The translations under genes were made by a program, and so were the position numbers. The notes below the pieces were generated by a model that was given only the letters and a program-made list of their open reading frames with translations, was not told where the DNA came from and did not search any database. Source: Rhizobium lentis (GTDB taxonomy: Bacteria; Pseudomonadota; Alphaproteobacteria; Rhizobiales; Rhizobiaceae). From it: a DNA stretch of 64,000 bases. Of the stretch, positions 54,996 to 63,981 are shown one piece after another. Numbering within the stretch: the stretch's first letter is position 1; each line of letters opens with the position of its first letter. Location of the stretch: NCBI RefSeq assembly GCF_014200175.1, contig NZ_JACHBD010000009.1, positions 248,001 through 312,000 of the forward strand, read 5' to 3'.

Positions 54996-55505
54996 TGTCT
55001 GACCCCACCATAGGCGCCGAACAATGACCCAGTCACGCCTAAAAAGTCCCAATTTGTTCAGCATGTTAACCTGCCCAGACCAGGGTCATTGTTCCGCGCA
55101 ATTAATGAGCAAGTTCTCTTGCAGAGCTTTTCGGGAGCGGTAAAAGAAATATCATCTGCTGGAAGTGTTGAATATGGTATACAACTTAAACGGCTTGGAA
55201 ATTATTTTCAGTAAAAGATCGACGGACCTTCTCCCTGTGATCAAACATGCTTTGTACAAATGACTGATATAACTTTTGACTCGGGAAACGTTTCCTTGGA
55301 GCTGGGCTTTCTAGAGCTCGATCCAAACGACCAACGCTCAACGCGTTGGAGCGTCCGGTTGGGTATAAAACATTCCACAGGATGTTTTTTCCTACCTCGC
55401 TACAGATGTTTGGTTCGATACAGAGATATGGGATCAATTTAGGGTCCGAAATATTGGTAAGTTGAGCTTTTAGCAAAGCCGGTGTAGCGGTCCCAACACC
55501 ATGGT
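54996..55505. other. AT-richer gap
   Basis: About 500 bp, visibly richer in A/T than its surroundings. A minus-strand frame 55186-55476 (TNISDPKLIPYLCIEP) is unrecognised and has no RBS. Possibly recently acquired or decayed. Confidence 0.4.
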
Positions 55506-55552
55506 GTTCACATTCCGGACTAAAAAGATCGCATAAAGGATCGACCGGGAAC
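55506..55552 (+). repeat. Dispersed repeat copy D (right end only)
   Basis: GTTCACATTCCGGACTAAAA, GATCGCATAAAGGATCGACC and GGGAAC match the right end of copy B. It abuts the 3' end of the second vapC gene, as copy A lies next to the first. Confidence 0.6.
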
Positions 55553-55996
55553 TCACGATCTACTCGTGGTGATCAGGTGCAAGGCAGAATTGCCCCTTGT
55601 AACCGCTGCCGCTGAGAGCTTGCGATCGAATGTCGCCAACTGGCCACCACGCGCCTTGGCTAACGCAAGCAGGTAGGTGTCAGTTACCTGTCCCGATGTT
55701 AGGATTTTCGTGGGAGCGATATCACCTGACCCGACAAGGCTCACATCGTCCGGCCAAAAACTGTGACCGGGGAGCGACCGCAATTTGCGGACGATCTCCA
55801 TCACAAGTGACGGTGAACCGGGAGAGTTGGGATATTTGGGGTTGCCGACGATCCGGATGACACCATTTTCAGTAATAGGGCAGGTAGCCCACGCGGTCTG
55901 AGCCATCGCCGCGAACCATTCGTGCGCATCATCATGAGCTACATGGCCCGGATCGATTAAGGCAATCAGCACATTGACGTCGAGCAGGAAAGTCAC
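55553..55996 (-). CDS. vapC: VapC-type PIN-domain toxin
   Basis: 147 aa. PIN acidic residues: D6 (LLDVNVLIAL), E43 in CPITENGVIR, D near 115 (QVTDTYLLALAK) and D in TFDRKLS. Start overlaps the antitoxin stop by 4 nt. Belongs to a different VapC subgroup from the one at 6697. Confidence 0.9.
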   Translation of the reverse strand: MTFLLDVNVLIALIDPGHVAHDDAHEWFAAMAQTAWATCPITENGVIRIVGNPKYPNSPGSPSLVMEIVRKLRSLPGHSFWPDDVSLVGSGDIAPTKILTSGQVTDTYLLALAKARGGQLATFDRKLSAAAVTRGNSALHLITTSRS

Positions 55997-56241
55997 GGCA
56001 GTTCGTCACGCAAGGCGTTCACGATTTCGAGCGTCACTGGCGGCGCATCCGGCCGAGCTGACAGGAGAGGAATGCCATTGCGCTCGCTGCTGCTGGGCGG
56101 TCGGCGCAGAGAACGTCGCGCGAGTTCAGAAATGACCTCGCCGACGCTCCGGTGCTGCTGGGTTGCCATCGCTTTTGCGGCGATCAGGACATCGTCGTCG
56201 ATTGCCAAGGTCGTTCTCACATCCGCCTCATCGCGCATCAA
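55993..56241 (-). CDS. vapB: VapB-type antitoxin
   Basis: 82 aa. RTTLAIDDDVLIAAKAMA followed by SVGEVISELARRSLR: ribbon-helix-helix antitoxin of the CopG/VapB kind, then a Pro-rich toxin-binding tail. A start at the GTG (VRTTLAID) seven codons in is also possible. Confidence 0.87.
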   Translation of the reverse strand: MMRDEADVRTTLAIDDDVLIAAKAMATQQHRSVGEVISELARRSLRRPPSSSERNGIPLLSARPDAPPVTLEIVNALRDELP

Positions 56242-56914
56242 ACATCACGCATCATATAAAGTAAGTTGTCGGCCTTCTCAAGGTGGATACCGAAAGCACG
56301 CACCATTGAGCCAATCTTCACGGTGAAAACGGCTGAATCACATTCTCAAATCTGTGCACGAACTACGCGTCTTCGAACCTGCTCAATGCGTCAGACGAAA
56401 GTAAAGCCCGCATCGTCGAGCATTCTTCCGACATGCAATGTCCATTGATCCGCTCCAGCAAATCCCCGGACTAAACAGCTAAGGGCGGAACAATGGCGGC
56501 CGCAGGAGCCTCAGCATAGCGGCGCCCGGGAGGCGGGACGACTGCTCTGGCCCGAGCGTTCCGCATTGAGTGATGCAGCCGGCAGAACGGCATTCTCGTG
56601 CAGCAGAAGATCAAAAGATAAGCGTTTTTGTTGTAAAACATACACACCACCAAACGAGCGTCATCAAGCAAATAACGATACTGTCGGTCGCTGAACCGGC
56701 CGGCATTGATGCGGTGGTACAAGGCTAGGCGCCGGCGTCAAATCGCAGAAGTTAAAAACGCCTGTAGCGACACTGCCGAGCATGAGCCTGACTTGGGCTA
56801 TAGCTCGCAAGTCAGCCAGGGCTGACTGGCTCCGCCGCCGAGTTCATGGTTAACACCGTCACTAGCTCCGCCCCAGCCGGAATCGCCCATCGCGAGGAAT
56901 ACTCGCCTTCTCAT
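56242..56914. other. Gap without recognisable gene
   Basis: About 670 bp between vapB and soxR. Small frames (for example 56471-56722 minus) have no RBS or recognisable relatives. Confidence 0.45.
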
Positions 56915-57349
56915 TCACCCCAGCCAATACCTCGCCCCCGGGCCTTTGCGCCCTGCCACGTCGGCAGGGTTCGCCAAGTTACATCGGTCGATCGACAGGC
57001 AACCGCAACCGATGCATTCGCCAAGACCAGACCGCAGGCGCTGTAACTCGGCTATGCGTTGGTCGATGCGTTTTGCCCACACGCTCGACAACCGCGACCA
57101 ATCCCGACGTGACGGTACGCGATCGGCCGGCAGCTTGGCGAGCTCGGCGCCGATCTCCTCAAGCGTCAACCCGATCCGCTGTGCAAAGACGATGAAAGCG
57201 ATCCGACGCAATGCGGACCGGTGGTAGCGTCGATGTCCCGAGCCGGCGCGCTCGGATGCGATCAACCCACGCTCCTCGTAGAAGCGCAGAGCTGATGAGG
57301 CAACGCCGCTGCGTCGCGACACGTCGGTGATGGTCAGCATCGGATCCAT
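56915..57349 (-). CDS. soxR: Redox-sensitive transcriptional activator SoxR
   Basis: 144 aa from ATG at 57349 (MDPMLTITDVSRRSG). MerR-type helix-turn-helix (SALRFYEERGLI), dimerisation helix and the [2Fe-2S] cysteine cluster CIGCGCLSIDRC that senses redox-cycling compounds. Divergent from the SDR gene; a SoxR box lies between them. Confidence 0.96.
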   Translation of the reverse strand: MDPMLTITDVSRRSGVASSALRFYEERGLIASERAGSGHRRYHRSALRRIAFIVFAQRIGLTLEEIGAELAKLPADRVPSRRDWSRLSSVWAKRIDQRIAELQRLRSGLGECIGCGCLSIDRCNLANPADVAGRKGPGARYWLG

Positions 57350-57374
57350 GCATAAATAAAAGCACGAAGCTCTC

Positions 57375-57405
57375 TTGACTTCAAGTTCACTTGAACTTGT
57401 AGCAG
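57375..57405 (+). promoter_or_regulatory. SoxR-box promoter
   Basis: Palindrome TTCAAGTTCACTTGAA (57380-57395, perfect 7-bp arms) overlaps a -35 TTGACT (57375-57380); a weak -10 (TAGCAG) lies 19 bp downstream. The over-long spacer with the palindrome inside is the hallmark of MerR/SoxR-activated promoters. It faces the SDR gene. Confidence 0.85.
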
Positions 57406-57434
57406 TTAGGCGTACCCATTGAAGGAGCACCGCA

Positions 57435-58157
57435 ATGCAGGCGAATATCGATCTTCAAGGACTTCGCGTAGGGATCACCGGCGGCACTTCCGGCCTCGGG
57501 CTGGCGCTTGTGCGGCAGCTTGCAGAGAAGGGTGCGAGCATCGCTTTCGTCGCCCGTACCGCCGCGAATGTCGAACGCGTCGCAGCCGAGACGGGCGCGC
57601 ATGGCATTGTCGCCGACATCGGCAAGAAGGAAGATATCTATCCGATCGCGATGCAGGTCACTGCCAACCTTGGCGGGGTCGACGTCCTGATCAACAATGC
57701 ATCGAGCCTCGGTCCTGTGCCTCTGGCGCTTCTTGCCGATACGGAGTGCGAGGAGCTGGAAGCGACGCTCGTGGTCAACGTTCTCGGCGTCTTCCGGCTG
57801 ACGAAAGCCCTATTCGGTGCGCTTGCCACGTCGGCGCGCGAGGGCCGCGGCGGGCTCGTGATCAACATCTCCAGCGACGCGGCGGTCAACGCCTATCCCG
57901 GCTGGGGCGCATACGGCGCGAGCAAGGCAGCAGTTGCCCATCTGACCGCGATTTGGGACGAGGAGTCGAAAAGCGATGGGATAAGACTTCTTGTGCTCGA
58001 CCCTGGGGATATGGACACCCCGCTGCACGCACTGGCGCTACCGGACGCCGATCGGTCGACCTTGAAAGATCCGGAACTGGCCGCTGCCGAGATCATCGAA
58101 AAGATGCTCGACGCGCTGCCGGGTCACGCTGCGCTTATCGCCGGAGCCCACGCGTGA
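57435..58157 (+). CDS. Short-chain dehydrogenase, probable SoxR target
   Basis: 240 aa. TGGTSGLGLALV nucleotide loop (about 15-26), NNAS, Ser of NISSDA, YGASK. RBS AAGGAG. Directly behind the SoxR box, so probably induced by redox-active metabolites, perhaps reducing a quinone-like compound. A much longer frame in another phase (57419-59215) covers the gene but is not the coding frame here. Confidence 0.92.
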   Translation: MQANIDLQGLRVGITGGTSGLGLALVRQLAEKGASIAFVARTAANVERVAAETGAHGIVADIGKKEDIYPIAMQVTANLGGVDVLINNASSLGPVPLALLADTECEELEATLVVNVLGVFRLTKALFGALATSAREGRGGLVINISSDAAVNAYPGWGAYGASKAAVAHLTAIWDEESKSDGIRLLVLDPGDMDTPLHALALPDADRSTLKDPELAAAEIIEKMLDALPGHAALIAGAHA

Positions 58158-59215
58158 TCGCCGCTGATCGCCTCGATCGGACATCGGCCAGACTGCTCCT
58201 TGTTGAAGCGGACGGCACGATGCGCGACCTGCCGCGGGCTAACCTCGGGGCATTATTCGATCCTGGCGATCTGGTGGTCGCCAACGACGCTGCGACCTTG
58301 CCTGCCAGCCTGCACGGCACGCATCTCCAATGTGGAAAGACAATCGAGATCCGCTTAGCCGGCTGGCTGTCACCTTCCGCTCCAGTCCGCTTCCTTGCGA
58401 TCGTCTTCGGCTCGGGCGATTACCGCACCCGCACGGAAGATCGGCTACCGCCGCCTGCGCTGTCATCAGGCGATCGTCTCCAGCTCGGCCCACTTCAAGC
58501 CGTCGTCAAGCGCATTCTCGACCATCCTCGCCTTCTTGAGCTTAGCTTCCAAGGCACCCGAGCAGCCATGTTTACAGGATTGGCGCAGCATGGAAGGCCG
58601 ATTCAATACGCGCATGGTCCCGAGCCGCTGGCACTGTGGGATGTTTGGACGAGAATTGCCGCCCGGCCGGTCGCGTTCGAGGCGCCATCGGCTTCCTTCG
58701 CGCTCAACTGGCGCACACTGCACGCTTGGCGTCGGCGCGAGATCGGTTTTGCAACACTCACGCATGCCGCGGGCATTTCTTCCACCGGCGATCCTGCGCT
58801 CGACTCGCGCCTTCCCTTCGACGAGCCGTACCACATCCCTGAATGTACCGTGGCGCAGGTAGCCCGGGCGCAGCTCAGGGGCAGCCGCATCATCGCGATC
58901 GGCACGAGCGTCGTGCGCGCACTTGAAGCAGCCGCCAATCCCGATGGCAGCGTGCGTGCTGGCGATGGTATTGCAACAGGGCGTATCGCACAGGGCACTC
59001 CGCTCCGCGTCGTCGATGTGCTTCTGACAGGCGTCCACCAGCCCGGCGAAAGCCATTTCGAGCTGTTGCGCGCCTTTGCCGATGATGGCCTCCTCGCCAG
59101 TGCCTCCGCCGCTCTAACTGCATGCGGTTACCGTGCGCATGAATTCGGCGATTCAATGCTGCTCAACCGGCAACCGCTGCTTTATCGGCGCGAACCTGCC
59201 CCTCGTGCCACATGA
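58154..59215 (+). CDS. QueA-like S-adenosylmethionine:tRNA ribosyltransferase-isomerase paralogue
   Basis: 353 aa, canonical QueA length, from a GTG overlapping the SDR stop (GTGA). QueA-like blocks: DLVVANDAATLPASL (QueA usually NDTRVIPARL), FALNWRTL, PYHIPECT, GTSVVRALE, VDVLLTGVHQPGESHFELL. The changed NDTRV and other active-site segments suggest a different substrate or activity from queuosine formation. Co-transcribed with a SoxR-controlled SDR. Confidence 0.82.
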   Translation: MIAADRLDRTSARLLLVEADGTMRDLPRANLGALFDPGDLVVANDAATLPASLHGTHLQCGKTIEIRLAGWLSPSAPVRFLAIVFGSGDYRTRTEDRLPPPALSSGDRLQLGPLQAVVKRILDHPRLLELSFQGTRAAMFTGLAQHGRPIQYAHGPEPLALWDVWTRIAARPVAFEAPSASFALNWRTLHAWRRREIGFATLTHAAGISSTGDPALDSRLPFDEPYHIPECTVAQVARAQLRGSRIIAIGTSVVRALEAAANPDGSVRAGDGIATGRIAQGTPLRVVDVLLTGVHQPGESHFELLRAFADDGLLASASAALTACGYRAHEFGDSMLLNRQPLLYRREPAPRAT

Positions 59216-59473
59216 TCATCGATTCATACGCTGCAGATGGCAGATGGGCTTGGGGGCGCCGAATCGGCGAGCCCGTTCAAGGGCGTCAAACATGATCTTC
59301 TTGCCGATGCCCCGACCTTGGTGGCCTGGGGCTACGGCAATCGACTGGAGCAGGATATCGCGGCCAGTGGGTTCAAAACCGCCGAAACCACAGACCGATC
59401 CGTTCTCGGCTGCAATAAAGGATATCCGCCCGACCGCTTTGACGTTATGACCCCAAGGCAAATGTGAAAACAA
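59216..59473 (-). pseudogene. GNAT acetyltransferase fragment
   Basis: 85 aa containing the acetyl-CoA motif IAVAPGHQGRGIGKKIM preceded by AAENGSVCGFGGFEPTGRD. Typical GNATs are about 145 aa; the N-terminal third is short and the end (PKPICHLQRMNR) is not family-like. Probably decayed. Confidence 0.7.
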
Positions 59474-59477
59474 GCTG

Positions 59478-59799
59478 TTGCACGATTCTTCGTCAGTAGC
59501 CCCGGTCCAAATATTCTTTCCGTAATCGGCACGTCGAGGGCTGTTAGCCGCAAAGCAGGCATCGCCTTGGCGATCGGCATCTCGGCGGGATCGTTTCTCT
59601 GGGCCTCCATGACCGCGATCGGCCTGACAGCATTGATTGCCGCTTATGCTTCAGTGCTGACGGCCATCAAGATTGTCGGCGGCCTTTATCTTCTTTGTCT
59701 GGCGTTCAAAGCCTTCCGCTCGGCCGCGTCCACAAAGCCGATCATGGACCCCGGCCGGGCTGGCGGCGGGGGGAGCCTCGGCACCTTTTCCTGCGGGGG
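59478..59799 (+). pseudogene. LysE/RhtB-family exporter, 3'-truncated
   Basis: Reads FVSSPGPNILSVIGTSRAVS, IGISAGSFLWASMTAIG, IKIVGGLYLLCLAFKAFRSA, an amino-acid exporter N-terminal half. It lacks a start codon in the proper place and is then joined in frame to an IS3 transposase tail. Confidence 0.8.
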
Positions 59800-59958
59800 T
59801 AGGACACGCAATGACGCAAAGGCGGATGTGTTCGACTACATCGAACGCTTCTACAACCGTCGCCACTCGACACTGGGCTATCTCAGCCCGATGGAATTTG
59901 AAACAAAGGTGGGACTAGCTTAACTCAGCGTCCGAAAAAGCGGCAGCAGGCCAGTGGC
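59800..59958 (+). mobile_element. IS3-family right-end remnant
   Basis: Encodes the last 31 residues of the OrfB at 25181-26028 (DDAKADVFDYIERFYN... YLSPMEFETKVGLA) and ends with the same inverted repeat, GCGGCAGCAGGCCA at 59945-59958. The remainder of the IS is deleted. Confidence 0.85.
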
Positions 59959-60459
59959 CGGCAATTGACCGACGCCCGTAGTAAGATAGGAACAGCCCCG
60001 GACGCACAATCGGGAATGCGGTAGTCAACCCGCGCATCAGAGCTTGATCACCGACGTCCTTCAGTTCCGCCTCCACCCATACGTGATCATCATCATGAAC
60101 AGCGTTCGTCTGGACGGTCGGTTTCTCGCGCCTAAAGCATTGACAACGGACATCAGAGCGGTGTTTGCCTCACACCTTGATCACGACGCGTTGTGCCATT
60201 TCAAAGAATGCCACTTGTGACGGAGATGGCAACAACGCGCCATTTGCAACCATCAGAATAAGCTTTCATGTGTGGCAGCTCACGACCCGTTGACGACGTT
60301 AGCGGTCGTAGACTTGAGCGTACAAAACAAGGTCGGGAACCTGACCTTCAGCGCGCAATAGCATTCGGGAGTCTCTCGTGTGAGGTGTACCAGCCCCCGA
60401 GAAGGCAATCGAGATCGACCGTGCGCTCGACCAACGTGAACATCTCGCGCTGCCGTTGA
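59959..60459. other. Gap without recognisable gene
   Basis: A 42-codon frame at about 60098 (MNSVRLDGRFLAPKALT) is unrecognised. Otherwise nothing seen. Confidence 0.4.
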
Positions 60460-60691
60460 TCGTCCTGGGAAGCCAGAACTCGCGGTCCATTATTATTATA
60501 GCGAGGCGCTCGAGATGGCTCACGAAACGGGCGACCCGCAGATGGTTTTTCCGTGCTATCATGGGCCTGCAAGGCTCAATCTCGACGTCGGCAATATGGC
60601 AGAGGCCGAACCCTACTTGCCCCGGCGTATGGAGTTTGCGACCAGCACGGGCTCGACCGAAGCGCGGGGTGTGCTGCCTTTTTTTGACTGA
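60460..60691 (+). pseudogene. TPR-tail remnant of a cyclase/regulator protein
   Basis: Reads GKPELAVHYYYSEALEMAHE, TGDPQMVFPCYHGPARLNLD, ending RGVLPFFD and stop at 60691: tetratricopeptide C-terminus like that of adenylate/guanylate cyclase-TPR proteins. No upstream part in frame. The cyclase-domain remnant at 62026 may come from the same gene family. Confidence 0.6.
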
Positions 60692-60712
60692 TCCGGGGCG
60701 AGGAGGTTGTTC

Positions 60713-61393
60713 ATGTCCACGAGTAGCGTCAACCGCCCGCTGCAGCCGGGCGACCGGGCACCGAATGTTGTACTCGACGCGATTTCGCGCGAAGGCAAGA
60801 TCGCGCTCGATGATTTTCGAGGCCGTAGCCCGTTACTGATCGGTTTGTTTCGAGGCCTACACTGTCCGTTCTGCCGGCGTCATGTCTCGGCGATGGCGCA
60901 ACTCAACCCGGCCCTGAAGGAGAAAGGCATCGAATGTCTCGCCGTGGTCAAGACGCCGGTCGAACGGGCGCGGCTCTACTTCCGTTACCATCCTCTACCC
61001 AACCTTCTTAGCGCATCCGACCCGGAGGGGGCTTCGCATCGCGCCTTCGGTTTACCCATCCTCGAGCTCACGGAGAATGAAACCGAATGGCCGCACAAGC
61101 TCGGAATGGACGCGGTCATGACAATGCGGATCGATCTGCCGGGGGAGTTGCCCGTGCCGATGAACCCGGCTGCGGCGGGCGACTTTCTTGAGAAAAAGGA
61201 CCGGTATGAAATGACGGAGGCCGACCAGCAGATTATGATCGCCGGTCACATGCCGCTTATCGGCGAGTTCCTGCTCGATCGGGAAGGCACTGTGCGCTGG
61301 AGTTTCACAGAAGCCGAAGAGGGAGGCCAAAATGTATGCCGAGCGCCGAGCCCCGAAGAATTGTTGTCAGCAGCTTCCCAAGTCGCACATTAA
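60713..61393 (+). CDS. AhpC/TSA-family peroxiredoxin-like protein
   Basis: 226 aa thioredoxin-fold protein: PGDRAPNVVLDAIS, active-site FRGLHCPFCRRH with a CxxC rather than a lone peroxidatic Cys, and a C-terminal LLDREGTVRW strand. ATG at 60713 follows GAGGAGG. Probably a peroxide-reducing or disulfide-handling enzyme in the cytoplasm. Confidence 0.87.
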   Translation: MSTSSVNRPLQPGDRAPNVVLDAISREGKIALDDFRGRSPLLIGLFRGLHCPFCRRHVSAMAQLNPALKEKGIECLAVVKTPVERARLYFRYHPLPNLLSASDPEGASHRAFGLPILELTENETEWPHKLGMDAVMTMRIDLPGELPVPMNPAAAGDFLEKKDRYEMTEADQQIMIAGHMPLIGEFLLDREGTVRWSFTEAEEGGQNVCRAPSPEELLSAASQVAH

Positions 61394-61647
61394 TAAGCTG
61401 CTGAAAAACTTGTTCGACGACACCGTCCTGTATGATTCTGTGGGTTTGAACCATCATCGAGACACTTAGGCGCGGCGGCTAAGGTCTGCCGTAAGCTTCG
61501 TAGCGATTTCCATTCAATGCCCCGCGGAGTGACCCGGCGCTGGAGTGAGCACCCTCAGCGCATATGCGAGGCCACGTTCGCGCCTTTACGTCGTTCCGAC
61601 AGGCGCCTCATACGGCAAGTTTCCACCCTTTGTCAGTCATGTTTGGA
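61394..61647. other. Gap without recognisable gene
   Basis: Short frames only; nothing recognised. Confidence 0.4.
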
Positions 61648-61755
61648 TCAGCCTTCTAGTGACCGCATCGGGGCAAGGACCGGCGTTGCGGCAAAAGACG
61701 CCATGGCGAATGCGACGATGCTCGCAGTCTTCAATTTCGCGGATAGGGTCAGCAT
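61648..61755 (-). CDS. Small secreted peptide or truncated exported protein
   Basis: 35 codons: MLTLSAKLKTASIVAFAMAS, then FAATPVLAPMRSLEG and stop. The first 28 residues are a good Sec signal peptide (cleavage near VLA), with RBS GAGGAGA 7 nt upstream. The mature part is only 7 residues, so it is probably the head of a frameshifted exported protein. Confidence 0.5.
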   Translation of the reverse strand: MLTLSAKLKTASIVAFAMASFAATPVLAPMRSLEG

Positions 61756-61797
61756 TACGTCTCCTCTTGTAAAGCCTTGCCCCTGTCTTTAATTGAT

Positions 61798-61998
61798 TAT
61801 CTAACCATTGTGCTCCCTCGCAAATTTTGCGATTGAGGCGACGATGATCGCAGCCGAAGCCGCACCGGGATCGATGTGCCCGATCACCCGCTCCCCCAGC
61901 CGCGATGCCCGCCCCTTGGCCGCCGTCATACGTCTTGTCGCTTCGCAGCCCTGGCGCGCTGCCTGCTCCGCCACGTCGAGCGCTTCGTAGGGGACCAC
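61798..61998 (-). pseudogene. DhaL (dihydroxyacetone kinase) C-terminal remnant
   Basis: Reads ATRRMTAAKGRASRLGERVI then GHIDPGAASAAIIVASIAKF and stop: the DAK2/DhaL C-terminus with its GRAS..GER..G..DPGA signature. The nucleotide-binding front half is missing. Confidence 0.8.
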
Positions 61999-62025
61999 GG
62001 CTACCGCTCGCCCGGGCGGGGCTGG

Positions 62026-62252
62026 ACTATCGACCGGTCATCTGTAGAGCTGGCGATCTCTTTGGATCGACCGTTAACATCGCCGCACGAATAGCCGCTC
62101 TGGCTTTGCCCGGTCAATTGCTTGCCACTCAATCAGTTGCCGAGGCGGCTGTCGCCAGAGGTATCTTCGTGCGAAACTTCGGAATGGTGGCCCTCAGATC
62201 CGTAGCCGGTGAAGTCCCTCTCTATGAGATCGAGCTTGCTCCGTCGGCTGAC
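62026..62252 (+). pseudogene. Class III adenylate/guanylate cyclase domain remnant
   Basis: Reads RAGDLFGSTVNIAARIAALA, LPGQLLATQSVAEAAVARG and a closing LRSVAGEVPLYEIEL: the C-terminal part of a class III cyclase catalytic domain with the G..VN.AAR motif. No start; the metal-binding half is gone. Confidence 0.75.
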
Positions 62253-62479
62253 CGGGTTGGATCGAACCGGTGTGCAAGATGCATGCACCGTATTCATCCT
62301 ATAGACGGGCGCCCCACAGGGACCGTGGTTTTGTTCGCGCGCTGTGAGGAAGCATATCGACGGTCGCCGCAGATCTATGACTCGCCGCCCTCGGGTGACA
62401 GTGTGGGACTTAGGCGCGGAACACCTGGTCAAAACTGGGGTCCTTTGCGAGATCAAATCCGTCTGAAGCTGGATGGATA

Positions 62480-62646
62480 ACCCGCTTTCTCAATGCGTAC
62501 TGATTGGGCTGTATCCTTCGTCTTTCTTCGCGGTCCTGGCAGCAAGATCGATGCTGGCGGAAGCTTCCGGATCGCCGTCTTGATTGCCTTCTACACCTGC
62601 CCCTGCGATGGCCGCAGGTCATGTTCTGGATTTCGAATTCGCACAT
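62480..62646 (-). pseudogene. Heavy-metal-associated (HMA/CopZ-like) protein, frameshifted
   Basis: ATG at 62646 with GGAG; MCEFEIQNMTCGH matches the HMA metal motif MTCGHC but frame is lost there: the usual CAGAVEKAIKTA segment is only recovered by shifting frames (IAGAGVEGNQ, PEASASIDLAARTAK). Small copper-chaperone-like gene, inactivated. Confidence 0.65.
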
Positions 62647-63429
62647 GATGGTCTCCAAACCCTCTGAGTGACCCGATATCGGGTTTCCAACGATGAGAAG
62701 GTCAATCCCGATGTGCACAAAGAGCGGCATCGCTGCGACAGCTCTCGATGGAGCGCTTCCGACGACACGCCGATATCGTAGGCCAGCTGTTCCCGCGGAT
62801 ATTCGATGCAGGTTGTGAAAAGCACGTGCGCCGATCTCGCATTCGGCGACGGCGGCCTTGTTGCAGAGCTTTGAGGACCTCGCCATTCGCTTCTAGCTGT
62901 GGAAGAGCGTGTGAAGAAGGATGATTGCGGGAAGGCGACGAACACGGCAGCCGCAATAATCGCGATACGGTGATTGGCTCTTCCAAGGACACGCTTGATC
63001 ACCCGTCGTTTCGACCGAAGACGATGCCTCGAACAAGAGCGATGTTGGAACGGGGCGGCTCTTCTTCCCGGACGTGGCAGCCTCTCCTGAGTGATGGACG
63101 GACGTCCATTTGCCTAGAGCCTTCAGGTTTTCAGCGGGAGACTTTCCTGCCGGCAATCCTGAACGACCTTCCAGCTGACTTTCTGTGCTTCCTTCAATCC
63201 GGAGAGAGACTCGAACGCCTATATTTTCTTGAGCGACAGCTTCCATGCTTCGGTGGGAGTGCTGGATGGTGCAGGTCACCTTTAACGGGATCGTGCCCAT
63301 GGGACTGAATTGAACGCTGCGCAGCAACCTTGCTCCTGGGATCGAGTTAGTCATCGAACCGGATCCTCAGAACGGCCCTTTTCGGCAAAGGTCGAAGCCA
63401 CCAAACTCCAAGTCCCAGGATTTACCGCA
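62647..63429. other. Gap without recognisable gene
   Basis: About 780 bp. Minus-strand frames here (62619-63002, 62893-63354) have no RBS and changing coding character; VLFTTCIEYPREQLAYDIGV may be a remnant of some regulator. No function assigned. Confidence 0.4.
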
Positions 63430-63981
63430 ATGAATGACGACCATCCGGAGCGCAAAAGCCCAACAACACCGGCCGCGGAAGGATTAACGCCTGCCTTAAC
63501 CCGCAACATCGAAGCTATCATGCAGCGCCGCCGGCAGAGCCAAAATGCAGCGTCGGCTCAGGAGCGTTCCGCTGCTCTCATTAGCAAGTTTGCGGGTTCC
63601 ATGATGTTCGTCTACATTCACATCGTGTTTTATGGCGTCTGGATCATCGCCAATGTAGGATTGCTCCCACAGGTGCCACCCTGGGACCCTTCTCTAGTGA
63701 TTCTTGCCATGGAGGCTTCGGTCGAGGCGATCTTTCTCTCGACGTTTGTCTTGATCAACCAGAATCGAATGGCTGTACAGGACAATATCCGCGCCGACCT
63801 AGACCTCCAGATCAGCTTATTAAACGAACACGAAACGACCCGCCTAATCGCCATGGTCGAAGCCATTGCAAAGAAGCTTGAAGTCCCGACCGAGGCGGAT
63901 CATGAGGTCGAAGAGCTAAAGAAAGACATTGCGCCGGAAGCGGTGCTGGATCGCATCCAGGCGGAAGGAGAAGACAATTAG
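63430..63981 (+). CDS. DUF1003-family membrane protein
   Basis: 183 aa from ATG at 63430. Two membrane helices (about 57-79 and 88-112) around VGLLPQVPPWDPS and the DUF1003 pattern FVLINQNRMAVQDNIRADLDLQISLLNEHE, then a charged coiled C-terminus. Function of the family is unknown; the upstream codons to 63310 have no RBS. Confidence 0.88.
   Translation: MNDDHPERKSPTTPAAEGLTPALTRNIEAIMQRRRQSQNAASAQERSAALISKFAGSMMFVYIHIVFYGVWIIANVGLLPQVPPWDPSLVILAMEASVEAIFLSTFVLINQNRMAVQDNIRADLDLQISLLNEHETTRLIAMVEAIAKKLEVPTEADHEVEELKKDIAPEAVLDRIQAEGEDN

Noticed and set aside
57419..58153. First 245 codons of a 598-codon frame ahead of the QueA-like gene
   Set aside because: Arg-rich out-of-phase reading of the SDR gene; the true QueA-like start is the GTG at 58154.
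62893..63354. Minus-strand 153-codon frame
   Set aside because: No RBS, no recognised domain; lies in the decay zone before the DUF1003 gene.
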